The position numbers were made by a program, and so were the translations under genes. The notes beneath the pieces were generated by a model. The model did no database searches. It was not told the origin of the DNA and was given only the letters and a program-made list of their open reading frames with translations. From Helicobacter sp. NHP19-012 (GTDB lineage Bacteria; Campylobacterota; Campylobacteria; Campylobacterales; Helicobacteraceae): a DNA stretch of 64,000 bases. Of the stretch, positions 48,324 to 57,716 are shown piece after piece; position 1 is the first letter of the stretch; each line of letters starts with the position of its first letter. The stretch covers positions 558,001-622,000 of the forward strand of contig NZ_AP024819.1 of assembly GCF_019703325.1 (NCBI RefSeq), written 5' to 3'.

Positions 48324-51132
48324 CGCTGCACGAATCAACCAAGTAGGCAATGTGCTGGAAGGGGATGTTAGAGTGTTGGCTTAAGCCCACTTCGCAGGTG
48401 CTGGAGCTGCAAAAGCCCTTTTTAAGTTTTTTATCTTGATAAAAGCTAGTGAAGTCTAACAAGGCGTGGTCGTTGAGTTCAGGCGTTAAAAAACCCTTGT
48501 TGCCCGCAAAACCGCAACAACCCGTGTCGGTGTGCTCCACAACCTTGCCGCTCACGCATGCCTTAGCCAAATCCCGCATGTTTTGCGCATAGCCTAAGCG
48601 TTTGGCCGCACACATGGTGTAAAGCGCAATATCCTCGTTTAAGCGCGTGATTTTTAAATGGGGCAGTAAAAACTCTTGGATGAAAATGGGCATGTCATAG
48701 ATTTTTAGCCCCGTGTGCTCTAATTGCTCGATCAAATACGCGCTGCATGCGCTGTGGTCTAGCACAATGGGGATTTGGCCATTATTAGACAACTCTTTTA
48801 GAAGTTTGGCATTTTTCTCGGTGTTTTGCACACTTAAATCTTTATAGTCAATGAACGCCTTGCCACAACAAAACTTGGGCAACTCTTTAGGATAAATCAC
48901 CCCAAAGCCTGCCTTTTGACACAGCGACTCGAACACCTCTTGCAAACTACGCGGATCGGGCATGAGTTTTGAAGGCGCAAAGGCACGGTTGATGCAAGTG
49001 GAAAAATACAGCACGTTTTGGTCGCTAGGCTTGCTGGTGAGTTTAAATTTATTCCTTCTTGGCATGTAATTTGGGGCAATGGGCGTGTGGATTTTGGTGT
49101 GCAACTTTTGGCTGCACTTGTGGATAAAATTTGCCCCTAATGCTACTTGCCCCACTTGCACCGCGCCAAGCCCCACTTTTAGCCCTCCCACCACAACATC
49201 CATGTGCTTTAAAATTTCTTTTGCCACTAGGGGGGCTTTTTCTTTGGTGCGGGTTTTGAGTGCAATCGTGGCGCTGTCAATGCCTAAAGGGCAGAGCGTG
49301 GAGCACATATGGCACGCCGCACAAGTTTCATCGCTCAGGTATTTATAGCCCTCCAAAAGCTCTTCTAGTAAAACTTTATCCGTGGCTAGTCCCTGCGCTG
49401 CTCTTTGGCTTAAGTAGGCGATCTCGCGCTGTAAACCTATGCGCTGGCGGGGGGTTAAGGACAAATACCGACTAGGGCAAATGCGCTCACAGAACCCGCA
49501 CTCCATGCAAGGCTCAATCTCGGGGGCAATGGGCACGCTCTCTTTTAAGTTCTTGGCGTGGATTTGCGGGTCGTTGGAGAGAATCACATCGGGGTTTAAG
49601 AGTTTGTCCGGGTCAAACAAGGCTTTAATGCGCTCGCAAATTTGATAGGCCTTCTCACCCCACTCTAATTTGACAAAGGGGGCGACCATGCGCCCTGTGC
49701 CATGCTCGGCCTTGATCGAACCTTGCAAGGACACGACCATTTGGGCCAAATCCTCCATGAGCGCACTAAATTGCGTCCTCTCAGTGGGGTTTTCTAGTAG
49801 GGGGGTGATTAAAAAGTGCAAATTGCCACTTAAAGCATGCCCGAAAATCACACTATGTTCTTTAAAGCCATGCTTTTCTAACAAGCTTTGCAAGTTGGCA
49901 ATTCCCTCTTGTAAATGCTCCATGTCAAAACATAAATCCTCTGTAATCACACTCGCCCCACTGCGCCGCCGCCCCGCCACAATGGGGAAAATGCTTTTTC
50001 TAATTTTCCACCATGCGTTGTAGACTTTGTGGTCTGTGCTTTGCTCTAGGGGTAAAACGGTGGGGACGGCTTGCAGTTTTTCGAGCACAAAGGCGCTGTT
50101 GGCTTCAAGGGTGCTTAGATTGGTGCTCTCAAGCTGCGCCAAAATGCACGAATACCCCGGCTTCACCTCATTTAGCACGCTAGGCATGCCCTCCGCCCCC
50201 TTCACGCTGGCTAGACACGCATAGTCCATTAACTCGGCGGCGCTGATTTTATCCGCATTTTGTGCCAAAATTTGCACCCCCTTTAAGCCCTCTGCCAAAG
50301 TCTCGTAAAAGAGCAAGAAGCAGGTTTTATAAGGGTAGTCGGGCACACAATGCAACTCACAGCTAGAGATGAAGCCCAAAGTCCCCTCCGAGCCAATGAA
50401 TAAATGGCTTAAAATATCTATGGGATCTTCAAAGTCTATGAGGGCATTTAGGCTATAACCCGTGGTGTTTTTGATTTTGTATTTCTTTTGGATCAAGGCG
50501 TGTAATTCTTTGTCCTCTAGCACTTCCTCACGCAGAGCCAATAACCCCTCTAAAAGGGGGGCGTGGCTTTGTTTAAATGCCTCCACGCTCTCTTGTTTGC
50601 TCGTGTCTAAGAGCGTGCCATCGGCTAAAACTACACGAATCGATTTTAAGGTTTTATAGCTGTTTTGCGCCACCCCGCAGCACATGCCACTGGCGTTGTT
50701 GGCTAAAATCCCCCCCACCATGGCGGTCGCAATGGTCGCCGGATCAGGCCCGATCTTTTTTTGATAGACTTTTAGGGCGTTGTTGGCTTGTGCTCCAATC
50801 ACCCCACAGCCAAGGCGCACACTCGCCCCCGCATCTTGGGGCGTGATCTCCTGCCAGCCTAAATTTGCCATGACAAGCACCCCACTGCCGCATGCTTGCC
50901 CCGACAAAGAGCTGCCCGCCGCTCTAAAGGTTAGAGGAGTGTTGTGCTTTTTGGCTAGATCACAAAGGCGCATGACCTCGCTCTCGTGGCGCACCTTTAC
51001 GACCAATTCGGGGACATAGCGATAGCATGACGCATCGATGCCATAGACCACACGGCGTAAATAATCCTTATAGACGCGATCGCCTAAAAACTCTCGGGCT
51101 TCTTGGTAAAAGGCGGTGTAATTGTGTGACAT
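48316..51132 (-). CDS. dld: FAD-linked D-lactate dehydrogenase with iron-sulfur domain (Dld)
   Basis: Large 938-residue fused oxidoreductase. N-terminal FAD-binding PCMH domain (about 40-270, with FRAAGSSLSGQACGSGV), then the FAD-oxidase C domain, then two [4Fe-4S] motifs (CMECGFCERICP and CAACHMCSTLCP), and C-terminal CCG domains (FCCGKAF; TGCCGFAGNKGF). This is the bacterial D-lactate/quinone oxidoreductase layout and the order dld-uppS matches H. pylori. It supplies electrons to quinone from lactate. Confidence 0.93.
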   Translation of the reverse strand: MSHNYTAFYQEAREFLGDRVYKDYLRRVVYGIDASCYRYVPELVVKVRHESEVMRLCDLAKKHNTPLTFRAAGSSLSGQACGSGVLVMANLGWQEITPQDAGASVRLGCGVIGAQANNALKVYQKKIGPDPATIATAMVGGILANNASGMCCGVAQNSYKTLKSIRVVLADGTLLDTSKQESVEAFKQSHAPLLEGLLALREEVLEDKELHALIQKKYKIKNTTGYSLNALIDFEDPIDILSHLFIGSEGTLGFISSCELHCVPDYPYKTCFLLFYETLAEGLKGVQILAQNADKISAAELMDYACLASVKGAEGMPSVLNEVKPGYSCILAQLESTNLSTLEANSAFVLEKLQAVPTVLPLEQSTDHKVYNAWWKIRKSIFPIVAGRRRSGASVITEDLCFDMEHLQEGIANLQSLLEKHGFKEHSVIFGHALSGNLHFLITPLLENPTERTQFSALMEDLAQMVVSLQGSIKAEHGTGRMVAPFVKLEWGEKAYQICERIKALFDPDKLLNPDVILSNDPQIHAKNLKESVPIAPEIEPCMECGFCERICPSRYLSLTPRQRIGLQREIAYLSQRAAQGLATDKVLLEELLEGYKYLSDETCAACHMCSTLCPLGIDSATIALKTRTKEKAPLVAKEILKHMDVVVGGLKVGLGAVQVGQVALGANFIHKCSQKLHTKIHTPIAPNYMPRRNKFKLTSKPSDQNVLYFSTCINRAFAPSKLMPDPRSLQEVFESLCQKAGFGVIYPKELPKFCCGKAFIDYKDLSVQNTEKNAKLLKELSNNGQIPIVLDHSACSAYLIEQLEHTGLKIYDMPIFIQEFLLPHLKITRLNEDIALYTMCAAKRLGYAQNMRDLAKACVSGKVVEHTDTGCCGFAGNKGFLTPELNDHALLDFTSFYQDKKLKKGFCSSSTCEVGLSQHSNIPFQHIAYLVDSCSDE

Positions 51133-51250
51133 AAAATATCCTCAAATTAAGCTTTTCAAAATACAAAAAGCATTTTACTACTTTTCTTGGTTGTTTATCT
51201 TTGTGTGTGAAAATGTGCTAAAATCCCCTCAAAATTTTTAAAGGATAGTT
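51133..51250. promoter_or_regulatory. Divergent promoter region between dld (-) and the rhodanese gene (+)
   Basis: A plus-strand TAAAAT (51219-51224) lies 27 bases before the rhodanese start, and a minus-strand TAAAAT (51172-51177) lies 40 bases before the dld ATG. Both are plausible -10 boxes. The rest of the gap is AT-rich without a clear operator. Confidence 0.5.
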
Positions 51251-51568
51251 ATGGAAAGTGCTTACACACACCAGCTCGTGGAGCTTGGACATTTCAATCC
51301 CAAAGATTATTGCGTGATTGATGTCAGGGATGCAGAGAGTTACCACAAATCGCATTTAAAAGAGGCGATCCATATGGACGACCTGAACGCCATTAAAAGG
51401 TTTGCCCTAGAACACCCCCAAGATAAGGTTTTGTTGCAATGCTGGCGAGGTAACACCGCCGCCCAGTATGCCAACGCTTTACACGGCGTGGGTGTATCCA
51501 ACATTTACTTTTTGAAAGCAAATTTTGAAGACTTTAAGGCTTCGGGCTTAGAAGTTCTAGAAAATTAG
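51251..51568 (+). CDS. Rhodanese-like domain protein
   Basis: Single-domain, cytoplasmic sulfurtransferase-like protein of 105 residues. The active-site loop is CWRGNT, with Cys64 as persulfide carrier; the CH2A-type VIDVRDAESYHKSHLKEAIHM is in the first half. It precedes hemD by overlapping ATTAGTG, as in H. pylori. Substrate unknown. Confidence 0.9.
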   Translation: MESAYTHQLVELGHFNPKDYCVIDVRDAESYHKSHLKEAIHMDDLNAIKRFALEHPQDKVLLQCWRGNTAAQYANALHGVGVSNIYFLKANFEDFKASGLEVLEN

Positions 51569-52233
51569 TGCGCCCGATTGTTGTGATCGGCAGTGCGATC
51601 ACAGGGGACGCAAAAGCAGCACTAGGGCCCCGTGTCAGCTACCTAGCTTGTAGTCAAATTGTCTATTTGCCCCTAAATTTGGACAATCTAACCCCTCCCT
51701 TGCCTTCTTTAAAAGCTTTGCTTTTTACTTCTAAACACGCCCCCTTGAGTTTAGAGCACAATTTAAAAAACACCAATACCCTCGCCTTTCTAAAAAGCTT
51801 GCCCACCTTTGTGCTCGCCCCAAAAAGCGCACAAATGGCAAAAAGTCTAGGCTTTAATGTTGCCTTTGTGGGGCAAAGCGGACATGCCAAGGGCTTTGTT
51901 AAAGAAATTAAAGACCTTTTGCCACAGCCCACGCTCTTCGTGCGCGCTCAAAGTGTCGCCACAAATGCCCTAGACTTTTTACCCTCTTTGGTTGCCTACA
52001 AAAACATCCCATTAATGCTAGCGCAAACGCAAAAGCCCAAGCCCCACTCCGTGCTGGTGTTCACTGCCCCTAGCAGTTATAGGCATTTTTTAAAAAATTT
52101 TGCTTGGGATTCTAGCTATGTGGCCGTAGCCATCGGGCAAAGCACCTTAAACGCTCTTGATCCGCATATTTGCGCCCATTTAAGCCCAGAAACGAGCCTT
52201 GAAGCCTGCCTAGAGTTAGCCAAAACGCTTTAA
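51568..52233 (+). CDS. hemD: Uroporphyrinogen-III synthase
   Basis: Cyclises hydroxymethylbilane with inversion of ring D in haem synthesis. The 221-residue protein has weak family similarity as is usual for HemD, but shows LKALLFTSKHAPLSL near the middle of domain 1 and VLVFTAPSSYRHFLKNF with VAIGQSTLNAL in domain 2. It begins at GTG overlapping the stop of the rhodanese gene by one base. Placement between rhodanese and crcB matches H. pylori. Confidence 0.82.
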   Translation: MRPIVVIGSAITGDAKAALGPRVSYLACSQIVYLPLNLDNLTPPLPSLKALLFTSKHAPLSLEHNLKNTNTLAFLKSLPTFVLAPKSAQMAKSLGFNVAFVGQSGHAKGFVKEIKDLLPQPTLFVRAQSVATNALDFLPSLVAYKNIPLMLAQTQKPKPHSVLVFTAPSSYRHFLKNFAWDSSYVAVAIGQSTLNALDPHICAHLSPETSLEACLELAKTL

Positions 52234-52270
52234 ATCTTTGCTAACATTTTTAAAAATTTAAAGGATTGGC

Positions 52271-52654
52271 ATGCATTTGATGTTTTTATTAGCGGCACTG
52301 GGCGGGGCTGTGGGGGCTAGTTTGCGCTATTTTGTGGGCAAGATCGCGCCCACGAAGTTATGGATTTGGCAGAGTTTTCCTGTAGGCACTTTTAGCGTGA
52401 ATTTGATCGGCTGCTTTGTGATCGGCTTTGCGGGGCATTTGGCGGCTAAATCCATCTTGGGCGATAAAATGAGCGTGTTTTTTATCACGGGGGTACTGGG
52501 GGGTTTTACGACTTTTTCCTCTTTTGGGCTAGACACTTTAAAGCTCTTACAAAAGCAAGCCTTTAGCGAGGCGATCGCCTATGTGGTGGGAAGCAACCTA
52601 CTAGGGTTGCTCTGCGTAGTGGCTGGCTGGGGTTTAGCTAAACTCGTGCATTAG
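52271..52654 (+). CDS. crcB: Fluoride ion channel CrcB/FluC
   Basis: Small dual-topology membrane channel that expels fluoride. The 127-residue protein has four helices, the signature GTFSVNLIGCFVIGF with the central Asn, and GGFTTFSSFGLDTL with the Phe box and polar track. AAAGGATTGGC precedes the ATG. It ends 17 bases inside the oppositely oriented EI24 gene. No fluoride riboswitch is visible in the short upstream gap. Confidence 0.94.
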   Translation: MHLMFLLAALGGAVGASLRYFVGKIAPTKLWIWQSFPVGTFSVNLIGCFVIGFAGHLAAKSILGDKMSVFFITGVLGGFTTFSSFGLDTLKLLQKQAFSEAIAYVVGSNLLGLLCVVAGWGLAKLVH

Positions 52655-53369
52655 ATTTTTGGGCTTTGATGTCTAAGAAGAAGCGGGCAAGGATGATGGT
52701 CTGTAAAAGCGTGGCAAAAAAGTTAAATATAGGAATCAAAGAGAATAAGTAAGCCACAATGGCGACTTTGTGGTGGGGGACTTTGTATTCCTTGAGCACT
52801 TCTTGATAGGTTTCTTGGTTGTAAATGGAACTACCGATGTCAAAAGAGAGCGTGTTTTTAAAGAAAAAGTAATGCGGGATCAGGGACACGAACACCCCCA
52901 CGAAGGGGATGAAGTACAGCGGGATACACACCACCAAGAACATGCACAAGTAGGCGAGTTGCTTTAAGAAATGCTGGATACAGCCCATGAAATCTCCGAA
53001 GTTTTCTAGGGGTAGGTTTGTGTAATCGCGCTTGTGTAAGTAGCAAATCACCACAGGGGTGTAAAAGAGCGAGATGAAGAGATTGCCGATCAAACTCAAC
53101 ATTAAGACGCAGAGCAACAAGAGCACATAGGCAAAAATCTTAATGGCGAGCAAGAACATGGCGGGCAAAAGCCCATTGGTGTGGGCGTAGTGATCCCAGC
53201 TCGTGGGTAAAAAGCCTTCAATGATGCGCACCATATTGCCCCCGAAGTGGAACAAAATCACTCCCCAAAACAGCACCCCTAAGAATACGGGTCCTAAGTT
53301 TAAAAACAACATTTTCCAGCTTAAGAAGTCTTTCCAGCTTTTATGGATGTTTTGTAGCGGTGTTTCCAT
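52638..53369 (-). CDS. EI24-domain (CysZ-like) inner membrane protein
   Basis: Polytopic membrane protein of 243 residues with about five to six hydrophobic segments and a C-terminal block (GSSIYNQETYQEVLKEY) typical of EI24/CysZ-family proteins in Campylobacterota. It lies next to ppiC in divergent orientation, as in H. pylori. CysZ of E. coli transports sulfate, but this branch has not been proven to do so. Its end overlaps crcB by 17 bases (convergent). Confidence 0.8.
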   Translation of the reverse strand: METPLQNIHKSWKDFLSWKMLFLNLGPVFLGVLFWGVILFHFGGNMVRIIEGFLPTSWDHYAHTNGLLPAMFLLAIKIFAYVLLLLCVLMLSLIGNLFISLFYTPVVICYLHKRDYTNLPLENFGDFMGCIQHFLKQLAYLCMFLVVCIPLYFIPFVGVFVSLIPHYFFFKNTLSFDIGSSIYNQETYQEVLKEYKVPHHKVAIVAYLFSLIPIFNFFATLLQTIILARFFLDIKAQKSNARV

Positions 53370-53423
53370 TTTCCTTTTCCATTGTTAAGATAGTTCACTT
53401 TGTGGTTTAGTGGTTATATTAAG

Positions 53424-53468
53424 TTTAGCATGCTAAAATAATCCTTTCATGCCTTTGCAAATGCAAAG
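53424..53468 (+). promoter_or_regulatory. ppiC promoter region with two dyads
   Basis: A perfect 14-base palindrome (TTTAGCATGCTAAA, 53424-53437) overlaps a TAAAAT -10 box (53434-53439). Just downstream, CTTTGCA and TGCAAAG (53453-53468) form a second inverted repeat around AA, which would fold near the 5' end of the transcript. A TACAAT at 53478-53483 is an alternative -10 box but leaves almost no leader. Confidence 0.45.
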
Positions 53469-53498
53469 TTTCAATTCTACAATAGTCTGGAGAGTTTT

Positions 53499-54413
53499 AT
53501 GGTTAAGAGAAGCATCGTGAGTTTGGTTTTGATGGGGGCGTTAGGTGTGGGTTTTGTGGGGGCAAAGACTTTAGCCACCGTGACTTTCCCCGCCCCTCAA
53601 GACACACCCACTAAGGGTAAACACCACAGAAAACACAAAGAAGCCCCTGCTAAACCCGAAGTGGTGGACATCACAGAGAGCGATTTTAATGTGATTAAGC
53701 AGCGCAACCCAAACTTTGACTTTGACAAACTCAAACCCGAGCAAAAAGAAGCCTTGCTAGAACAAGCCATCAACAATTTGTTGATTGAAAGAGAAGCTAA
53801 AAGAGAGAAACTAGACGAAACCGCTGACTTTGCCAAAAGGATGGCGAGCTATAAAAAACAACTTTTGGTTGAAACTTGGGCAAAACGCCAAGCTGAGGCG
53901 ATCGGTAAAGAGGACATCCCCGAAGCTAAATTAAAACAATACTACGAGGCAAATAAAGCGCAATTCGTGCAACAAGAAGCCCACGCCCGCCACATTTTAG
54001 TAAAAACCGAAGCGGATGCCAAACGGGTGATCTCCGAGCTCAACAAAGTGCCTAAAACCCGTGTAGAAAAAGAATTTATCGAAATTGCCAACCGCGAATC
54101 CATCGACCCCAACACTAAAAACAGCAAAAATGGCGGGGATTTGGGCAAATTCCAAAAAAGCCAAATGGCACCCGAGTTTTCTAACGCTGTCTTTGCGCTC
54201 AAACCTGGCACCTACACAAAAACCCCCGTTAAAACTGAGTTTGGCTACCATGTGATTTATCTTAATAGCAAAAATGAGCCAAAAACCCCTACTTTTGAGC
54301 AAGCTAGGCAAACCATCATCGGTATCTTAAAAGAGCACAAGTTTCAAGAATATGTCAAGGGAGAGCTCGAGAAGTTGCGCAAACATGTACAAATAAACAT
54401 CACCAAAGATTAG
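53499..54413 (+). CDS. Periplasmic peptidyl-prolyl cis-trans isomerase (parvulin, cell-binding factor 2 type)
   Basis: Secreted 304-residue protein. The signal peptide (about 1-22, ending VGAKT) is followed by a SurA-like N-terminal helical domain and a parvulin domain (about 155-265) with the typical EAHARHILVKTE, GGDLGKFQKSQMAPEFSNAVFAL and GYHVIYL blocks. It folds outer-membrane proteins, and the H. pylori counterpart is an immunogenic secreted isomerase. TGGAGAG precedes the ATG. fba follows after nine bases. Confidence 0.93.
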   Translation: MVKRSIVSLVLMGALGVGFVGAKTLATVTFPAPQDTPTKGKHHRKHKEAPAKPEVVDITESDFNVIKQRNPNFDFDKLKPEQKEALLEQAINNLLIEREAKREKLDETADFAKRMASYKKQLLVETWAKRQAEAIGKEDIPEAKLKQYYEANKAQFVQQEAHARHILVKTEADAKRVISELNKVPKTRVEKEFIEIANRESIDPNTKNSKNGGDLGKFQKSQMAPEFSNAVFALKPGTYTKTPVKTEFGYHVIYLNSKNEPKTPTFEQARQTIIGILKEHKFQEYVKGELEKLRKHVQINITKD

Positions 54414-54422
54414 GGGGCTTAC

Positions 54423-55346
54423 ATGCTAGTTACGGGCATTGAGATTTTAAGCAAAGCCCATAAGGAGGGCTATGGAGTTGGGGCGTTTAACTTTGTCAAT
54501 TTTGAAATGTTGCGCGCGATCTTTGAGGCAGCCGACACCGCCAAATCGCCCCTCATCGTGCAAGCCAGCGAGGGGGCGATCAAGTATTTGGGTATTGACA
54601 TGGTGCTTAGCATGGTCTATACCATGAGCAAACGCTACTCGGACATCCCCGTCGCCTTGCACCTTGATCACGGCACCAGCTTTGAGAGCTGTAAAAAGGC
54701 GGTGGATGCGGGCTTCACTTCTGTGATGATCGACGCCTCGCATCACCCCTTCAAAGAAAATCTAAATCTCACTAAAGAAGTGGTGGATTACGCCCACTCC
54801 AAGGGGGTGAGCGTGGAGGCAGAGCTAGGACGGCTGATGGGCATTGAGGATAATATCTCCGTAGATGAAAAAGACGCAGTCTTGGTCAATCCTAATGAGG
54901 CTGAAGAGTTTGTGAAAGTGAGCCAAGTGGATTATTTAGCCCCGGCTATTGGCACGAGCCACGGGGCGTTTAAGTTCAAGGGCGAGCCCAAACTAGACTT
55001 TGATCGCCTTGTGGAGGTGAAAAAACGCACCAATATCCCCCTAGTCTTGCACGGGGCAAGCTCCATCCCTGAAAGCGTGCGCCAAGCCTTTTTAAGCACG
55101 GGCGGGGATTTAAAGGGCTCTAAAGGCGTGCCCTTTGACTTCATCGAGCAGTCCATCAAGGGTGGGATCAATAAAATCAACATCGACACAGATTTACGCC
55201 TAGCCTTCATCGGCCAAGTGCGTAAAATGGCAAACGAAAACCCCAGCGAGTTTGACTTGCGTAAATACTTCACCCCCGGCATAGAGGCGGTGAAAGCCGT
55301 CATTGTGGAGCGCATGCGTGTGCTTGGCAGTGCGGGTAAAATTTAA
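54423..55346 (+). CDS. fba: Fructose-bisphosphate aldolase class II
   Basis: Zinc enzyme of glycolysis and gluconeogenesis. Zinc and catalytic residues lie in VALHLDHGTSFE, VEAELGRLMGIED, GTSHGAF and LVLHGASSIPE; the phosphate loop is INIDTDLRLAF. It has 307 residues as in H. pylori. TTAGGGGGC lies before the ATG. It sits between ppiC and efp. Confidence 0.96.
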   Translation: MLVTGIEILSKAHKEGYGVGAFNFVNFEMLRAIFEAADTAKSPLIVQASEGAIKYLGIDMVLSMVYTMSKRYSDIPVALHLDHGTSFESCKKAVDAGFTSVMIDASHHPFKENLNLTKEVVDYAHSKGVSVEAELGRLMGIEDNISVDEKDAVLVNPNEAEEFVKVSQVDYLAPAIGTSHGAFKFKGEPKLDFDRLVEVKKRTNIPLVLHGASSIPESVRQAFLSTGGDLKGSKGVPFDFIEQSIKGGINKINIDTDLRLAFIGQVRKMANENPSEFDLRKYFTPGIEAVKAVIVERMRVLGSAGKI

Positions 55347-55362
55347 GGATTAAAGGAACTCA

Positions 55363-55926
55363 ATGGCCATTGGCATGGGCGAATTAAAAAAGAATTTGAA
55401 AATTGAAATACAGGGCGTGCCTTACCGCATCGTGGAATACCAGCATGTCAAACCGGGCAAGGGTGCGGCCTTTGTGCGGGCGAAAATCAAATCGTTTTTA
55501 GACGGCAAGGTGATTGAAAAAACTTTCCACGCCGGCGACAAATGCGATGAGCCCAATTTATTGCAAAAACCCATGCAATTTCTCTATTTTGACGGCAGCA
55601 GCTACCAATTCATGGACACAGAAACCTATGAGCAAATCGCTTTGAGCGAGGATCAAGTGGGGGACGCGCCCAAATGGATGCTCGATGGCTCCCAAGTACA
55701 GGTGCTCTTTCATAATGAAAAGGCAATTTCTGTGGAGGTCGCCCAAGTGGTGGAGTTGAAGATCACAGAGACCCCCCCCAATTTCAAGGGCGACACCTCC
55801 AGTGCCAGCAAAAAACCCGCCACGCTTGAAACTGGGGCGGTGGTGCAAGTGCCCTTCCATGTGCTCGAGGGCGAGGTGATTAGAGTCAACACCCAAACGG
55901 GCGAATACCTCGAAAAGGTGAAATAA
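55363..55926 (+). CDS. efp: Elongation factor P
   Basis: Relieves ribosome stalling at polyproline. The 187-residue protein has the KOW-like N-terminal domain with modifiable Lys in the loop [14 protein letters not shown], then two OB domains; the last ends [19 protein letters not shown] precedes the ATG. It is the last gene of ppiC-fba-efp. Confidence 0.95.
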   Translation: MAIGMGELKKNLKIEIQGVPYRIVEYQHVKPGKGAAFVRAKIKSFLDGKVIEKTFHAGDKCDEPNLLQKPMQFLYFDGSSYQFMDTETYEQIALSEDQVGDAPKWMLDGSQVQVLFHNEKAISVEVAQVVELKITETPPNFKGDTSSASKKPATLETGAVVQVPFHVLEGEVIRVNTQTGEYLEKVK

Positions 55927-55933
55927 ACCCCTT

Positions 55934-55958
55934 TACGCTCCGCTTGGAGGCGTATTTT
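55934..55958 (+). terminator. Possible terminator after efp
   Basis: TACGC-TCC pairs with GGA-GCGTA around the loop GCTT, with one bulged G at 55949, followed by TTTT (55955-55958). It starts eight bases after the efp stop. The bulge and short T run make it modest. Confidence 0.5.
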
Positions 55959-56008
55959 AAAACCCCTTTAGAAGTGCTCCTTAAACCCTTCTTTTCCCCT
56001 AGTCGTTT

Positions 56009-56581
56009 TTAACGCCCCCCGCGATCTTTTGTGAAATCGTGATGGTTTTTTGTGGCGTTCTCTAAATTCAATTCATCAAAAATCTTTTTCATACCTGCCG
56101 CGATTTGTTGGATGGTTTCAGAGGCTAAGGGTTTGATCTTCTCTAGGGCCGCTTGGAGTTTGGCTTGGTCGTAGAAGTTCACTTGCACCAACATGAAGAC
56201 CTCTTCATTGTTGGGGTTGACATACTCGCCCAGTTGCACCCCATGCCCTAAGCTGGCAGCAATGGCTTGGATGATTTGATTAAAGATCGCATCATCATAG
56301 GGTTTTTGGTGGGCGTTTTGGCTAGCAGTGTAAGTTGCCTTGAGCTTGTCGGCAATGTGGATCGCCACTCTAAAGCGGGCGCGATCTCTAGCGATCACCT
56401 CCGATCGCTGCACCTGTCCATCGATCACATGGGAGCTGTCGATCCCTTGTGTGGTGTACCCACTCATGTCCTGCACCATCCAACTGGGCATGTCTTGTAA
56501 AAAGACTGCTTGTTTGGGGCCTGAGCTACACGCTCCTAAAATGAATGCACTAGCTAAGATGAAAGCGATACGCCTAGACAT
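56009..56581 (-). CDS. LPP20-family lipoprotein
   Basis: A 190-residue outer-envelope lipoprotein with lipobox (ILGACSS, Cys17). The mature part has PSWMVQDM near its start and an ARDRARFRVAIHIADKLKAT helix followed by EEVFMLVQVNFYD, resembling the LPP20/DUF-type lipoproteins of Helicobacter, which also pair a P-x-W-V segment with an A-R-A-N-L helix. Function is unknown. It is the last gene of a minus-strand run that begins with the phosphate permease. Confidence 0.78.
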   Translation of the reverse strand: MSRRIAFILASAFILGACSSGPKQAVFLQDMPSWMVQDMSGYTTQGIDSSHVIDGQVQRSEVIARDRARFRVAIHIADKLKATYTASQNAHQKPYDDAIFNQIIQAIAASLGHGVQLGEYVNPNNEEVFMLVQVNFYDQAKLQAALEKIKPLASETIQQIAAGMKKIFDELNLENATKNHHDFTKDRGGR

Positions 56582-56582
56582 T

Positions 56583-57716
56583 TTAATCCTTTAATTTAAG
56601 TTGATTCATTGTAGCAAAATCTGCCCTTGCAAGCCGCCACGCCCCCGCCACTAGGCTGCCAAGGGCTAAAATAACCAAGGCGCACAGGTCGTAACGCACT
56701 GCGTTAAAGGGAGCGGCAAATTGGTTGAGCATCACAAAACCCGAGATGCCATGCGTGGCAGGGATGAGCTGCAGAGGCAGGCGCAAAAAAGCAGGGATGA
56801 GCTCGGTGGGCCAAATGAAGCCCATCATAAAAATTAAGGGCAAAGAGCTGAAAAGGACAATTTGCGTGGCTTGGGCAGGCTTACTCAAGAACGAGCCAAA
56901 GAACACCCCACAGCTTGCCACCGCAAAGAGAAAGACCACGCCAAAGATCAGTAATTGTGTGGGGTTGGCGTGGATGTGCACGCCATAGTAGGGGAAGAGC
57001 ATTCCAAAGTAGAGCAGTAAATGGAAAATGTAGATCAAGGTGAAGCACAAGACACGCACAAAGCAGATTTTTAGAGCCTCCCCAAAGCCCTTAAAGCGTC
57101 TAGGGTTGGCACAGGTGATCGCCCCCGCCCCGATCAAAAGCGTTTGGTGCAAGATGAAAATAAAGACATGGGCGATGGCGTAGTTAAGATAGCCAAGGGA
57201 GGGGTTGTAAAGTGGGATGGTTTGCAGATCAAAGAGATTGTGCTCAGTGGTGCGCTCGCTTAGGTATAAATCCTTGTAGATTTTGACCCTTTGGCTTAGG
57301 GCTTGCAGAGTCTCTAGCGTGGCGTGGGCGATGGTGCTGTAGATGAGAAAGTAGTTGGCGTTGGCATACAGCTCAATTTTTGCAGGAACGCTCGTGTATA
57401 CATGCCGCTCAAAAAATCGAGGGATCAGCACGATCCCAAAGACTTTTTCTTCTTCTAAGAGTTTCTTGGCCTCTTGAATGGAGCTTGGGCGGTAGGTGAT
57501 CCTCACCCCCTGCGTGCTTTCTAGCATTTGGGTAAACCTATAGGACAAGTGGCTGTGGTCGTGATCCACTAGGGCGATGGCTTGCCGTGTTACAATGTCG
57601 TTTTTATAGGGCAGGGGGTAGAGCATGGCATAAAAGAGCGGCCCACCGATGATCACCATCAGCACCCCAAGGTGGCTAAAAATGCCCTTAAGTTCGTCTG
57701 CAAATACCTTTAGCAT
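56583..57716 (-). CDS. ABC-2 type transporter permease (second subunit)
   Basis: Inner-membrane permease of 377 residues with the YhhJ/ABC-2 pattern: N-terminal helix, large periplasmic domain (about 35-170), then five helices. SLPLIFMMGFIWPTELIP is the ABC-2 signature region. I start it at the ATG at 57716, overlapping the paired permease by seven bases; the frame continues upstream in shadow. With its partner, a membrane fusion protein and a TolC-like protein it forms an efflux set, but no ATPase gene is nearby. Confidence 0.85.
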   Translation of the reverse strand: MLKVFADELKGIFSHLGVLMVIIGGPLFYAMLYPLPYKNDIVTRQAIALVDHDHSHLSYRFTQMLESTQGVRITYRPSSIQEAKKLLEEEKVFGIVLIPRFFERHVYTSVPAKIELYANANYFLIYSTIAHATLETLQALSQRVKIYKDLYLSERTTEHNLFDLQTIPLYNPSLGYLNYAIAHVFIFILHQTLLIGAGAITCANPRRFKGFGEALKICFVRVLCFTLIYIFHLLLYFGMLFPYYGVHIHANPTQLLIFGVVFLFAVASCGVFFGSFLSKPAQATQIVLFSSLPLIFMMGFIWPTELIPAFLRLPLQLIPATHGISGFVMLNQFAAPFNAVRYDLCALVILALGSLVAGAWRLARADFATMNQLKLKD

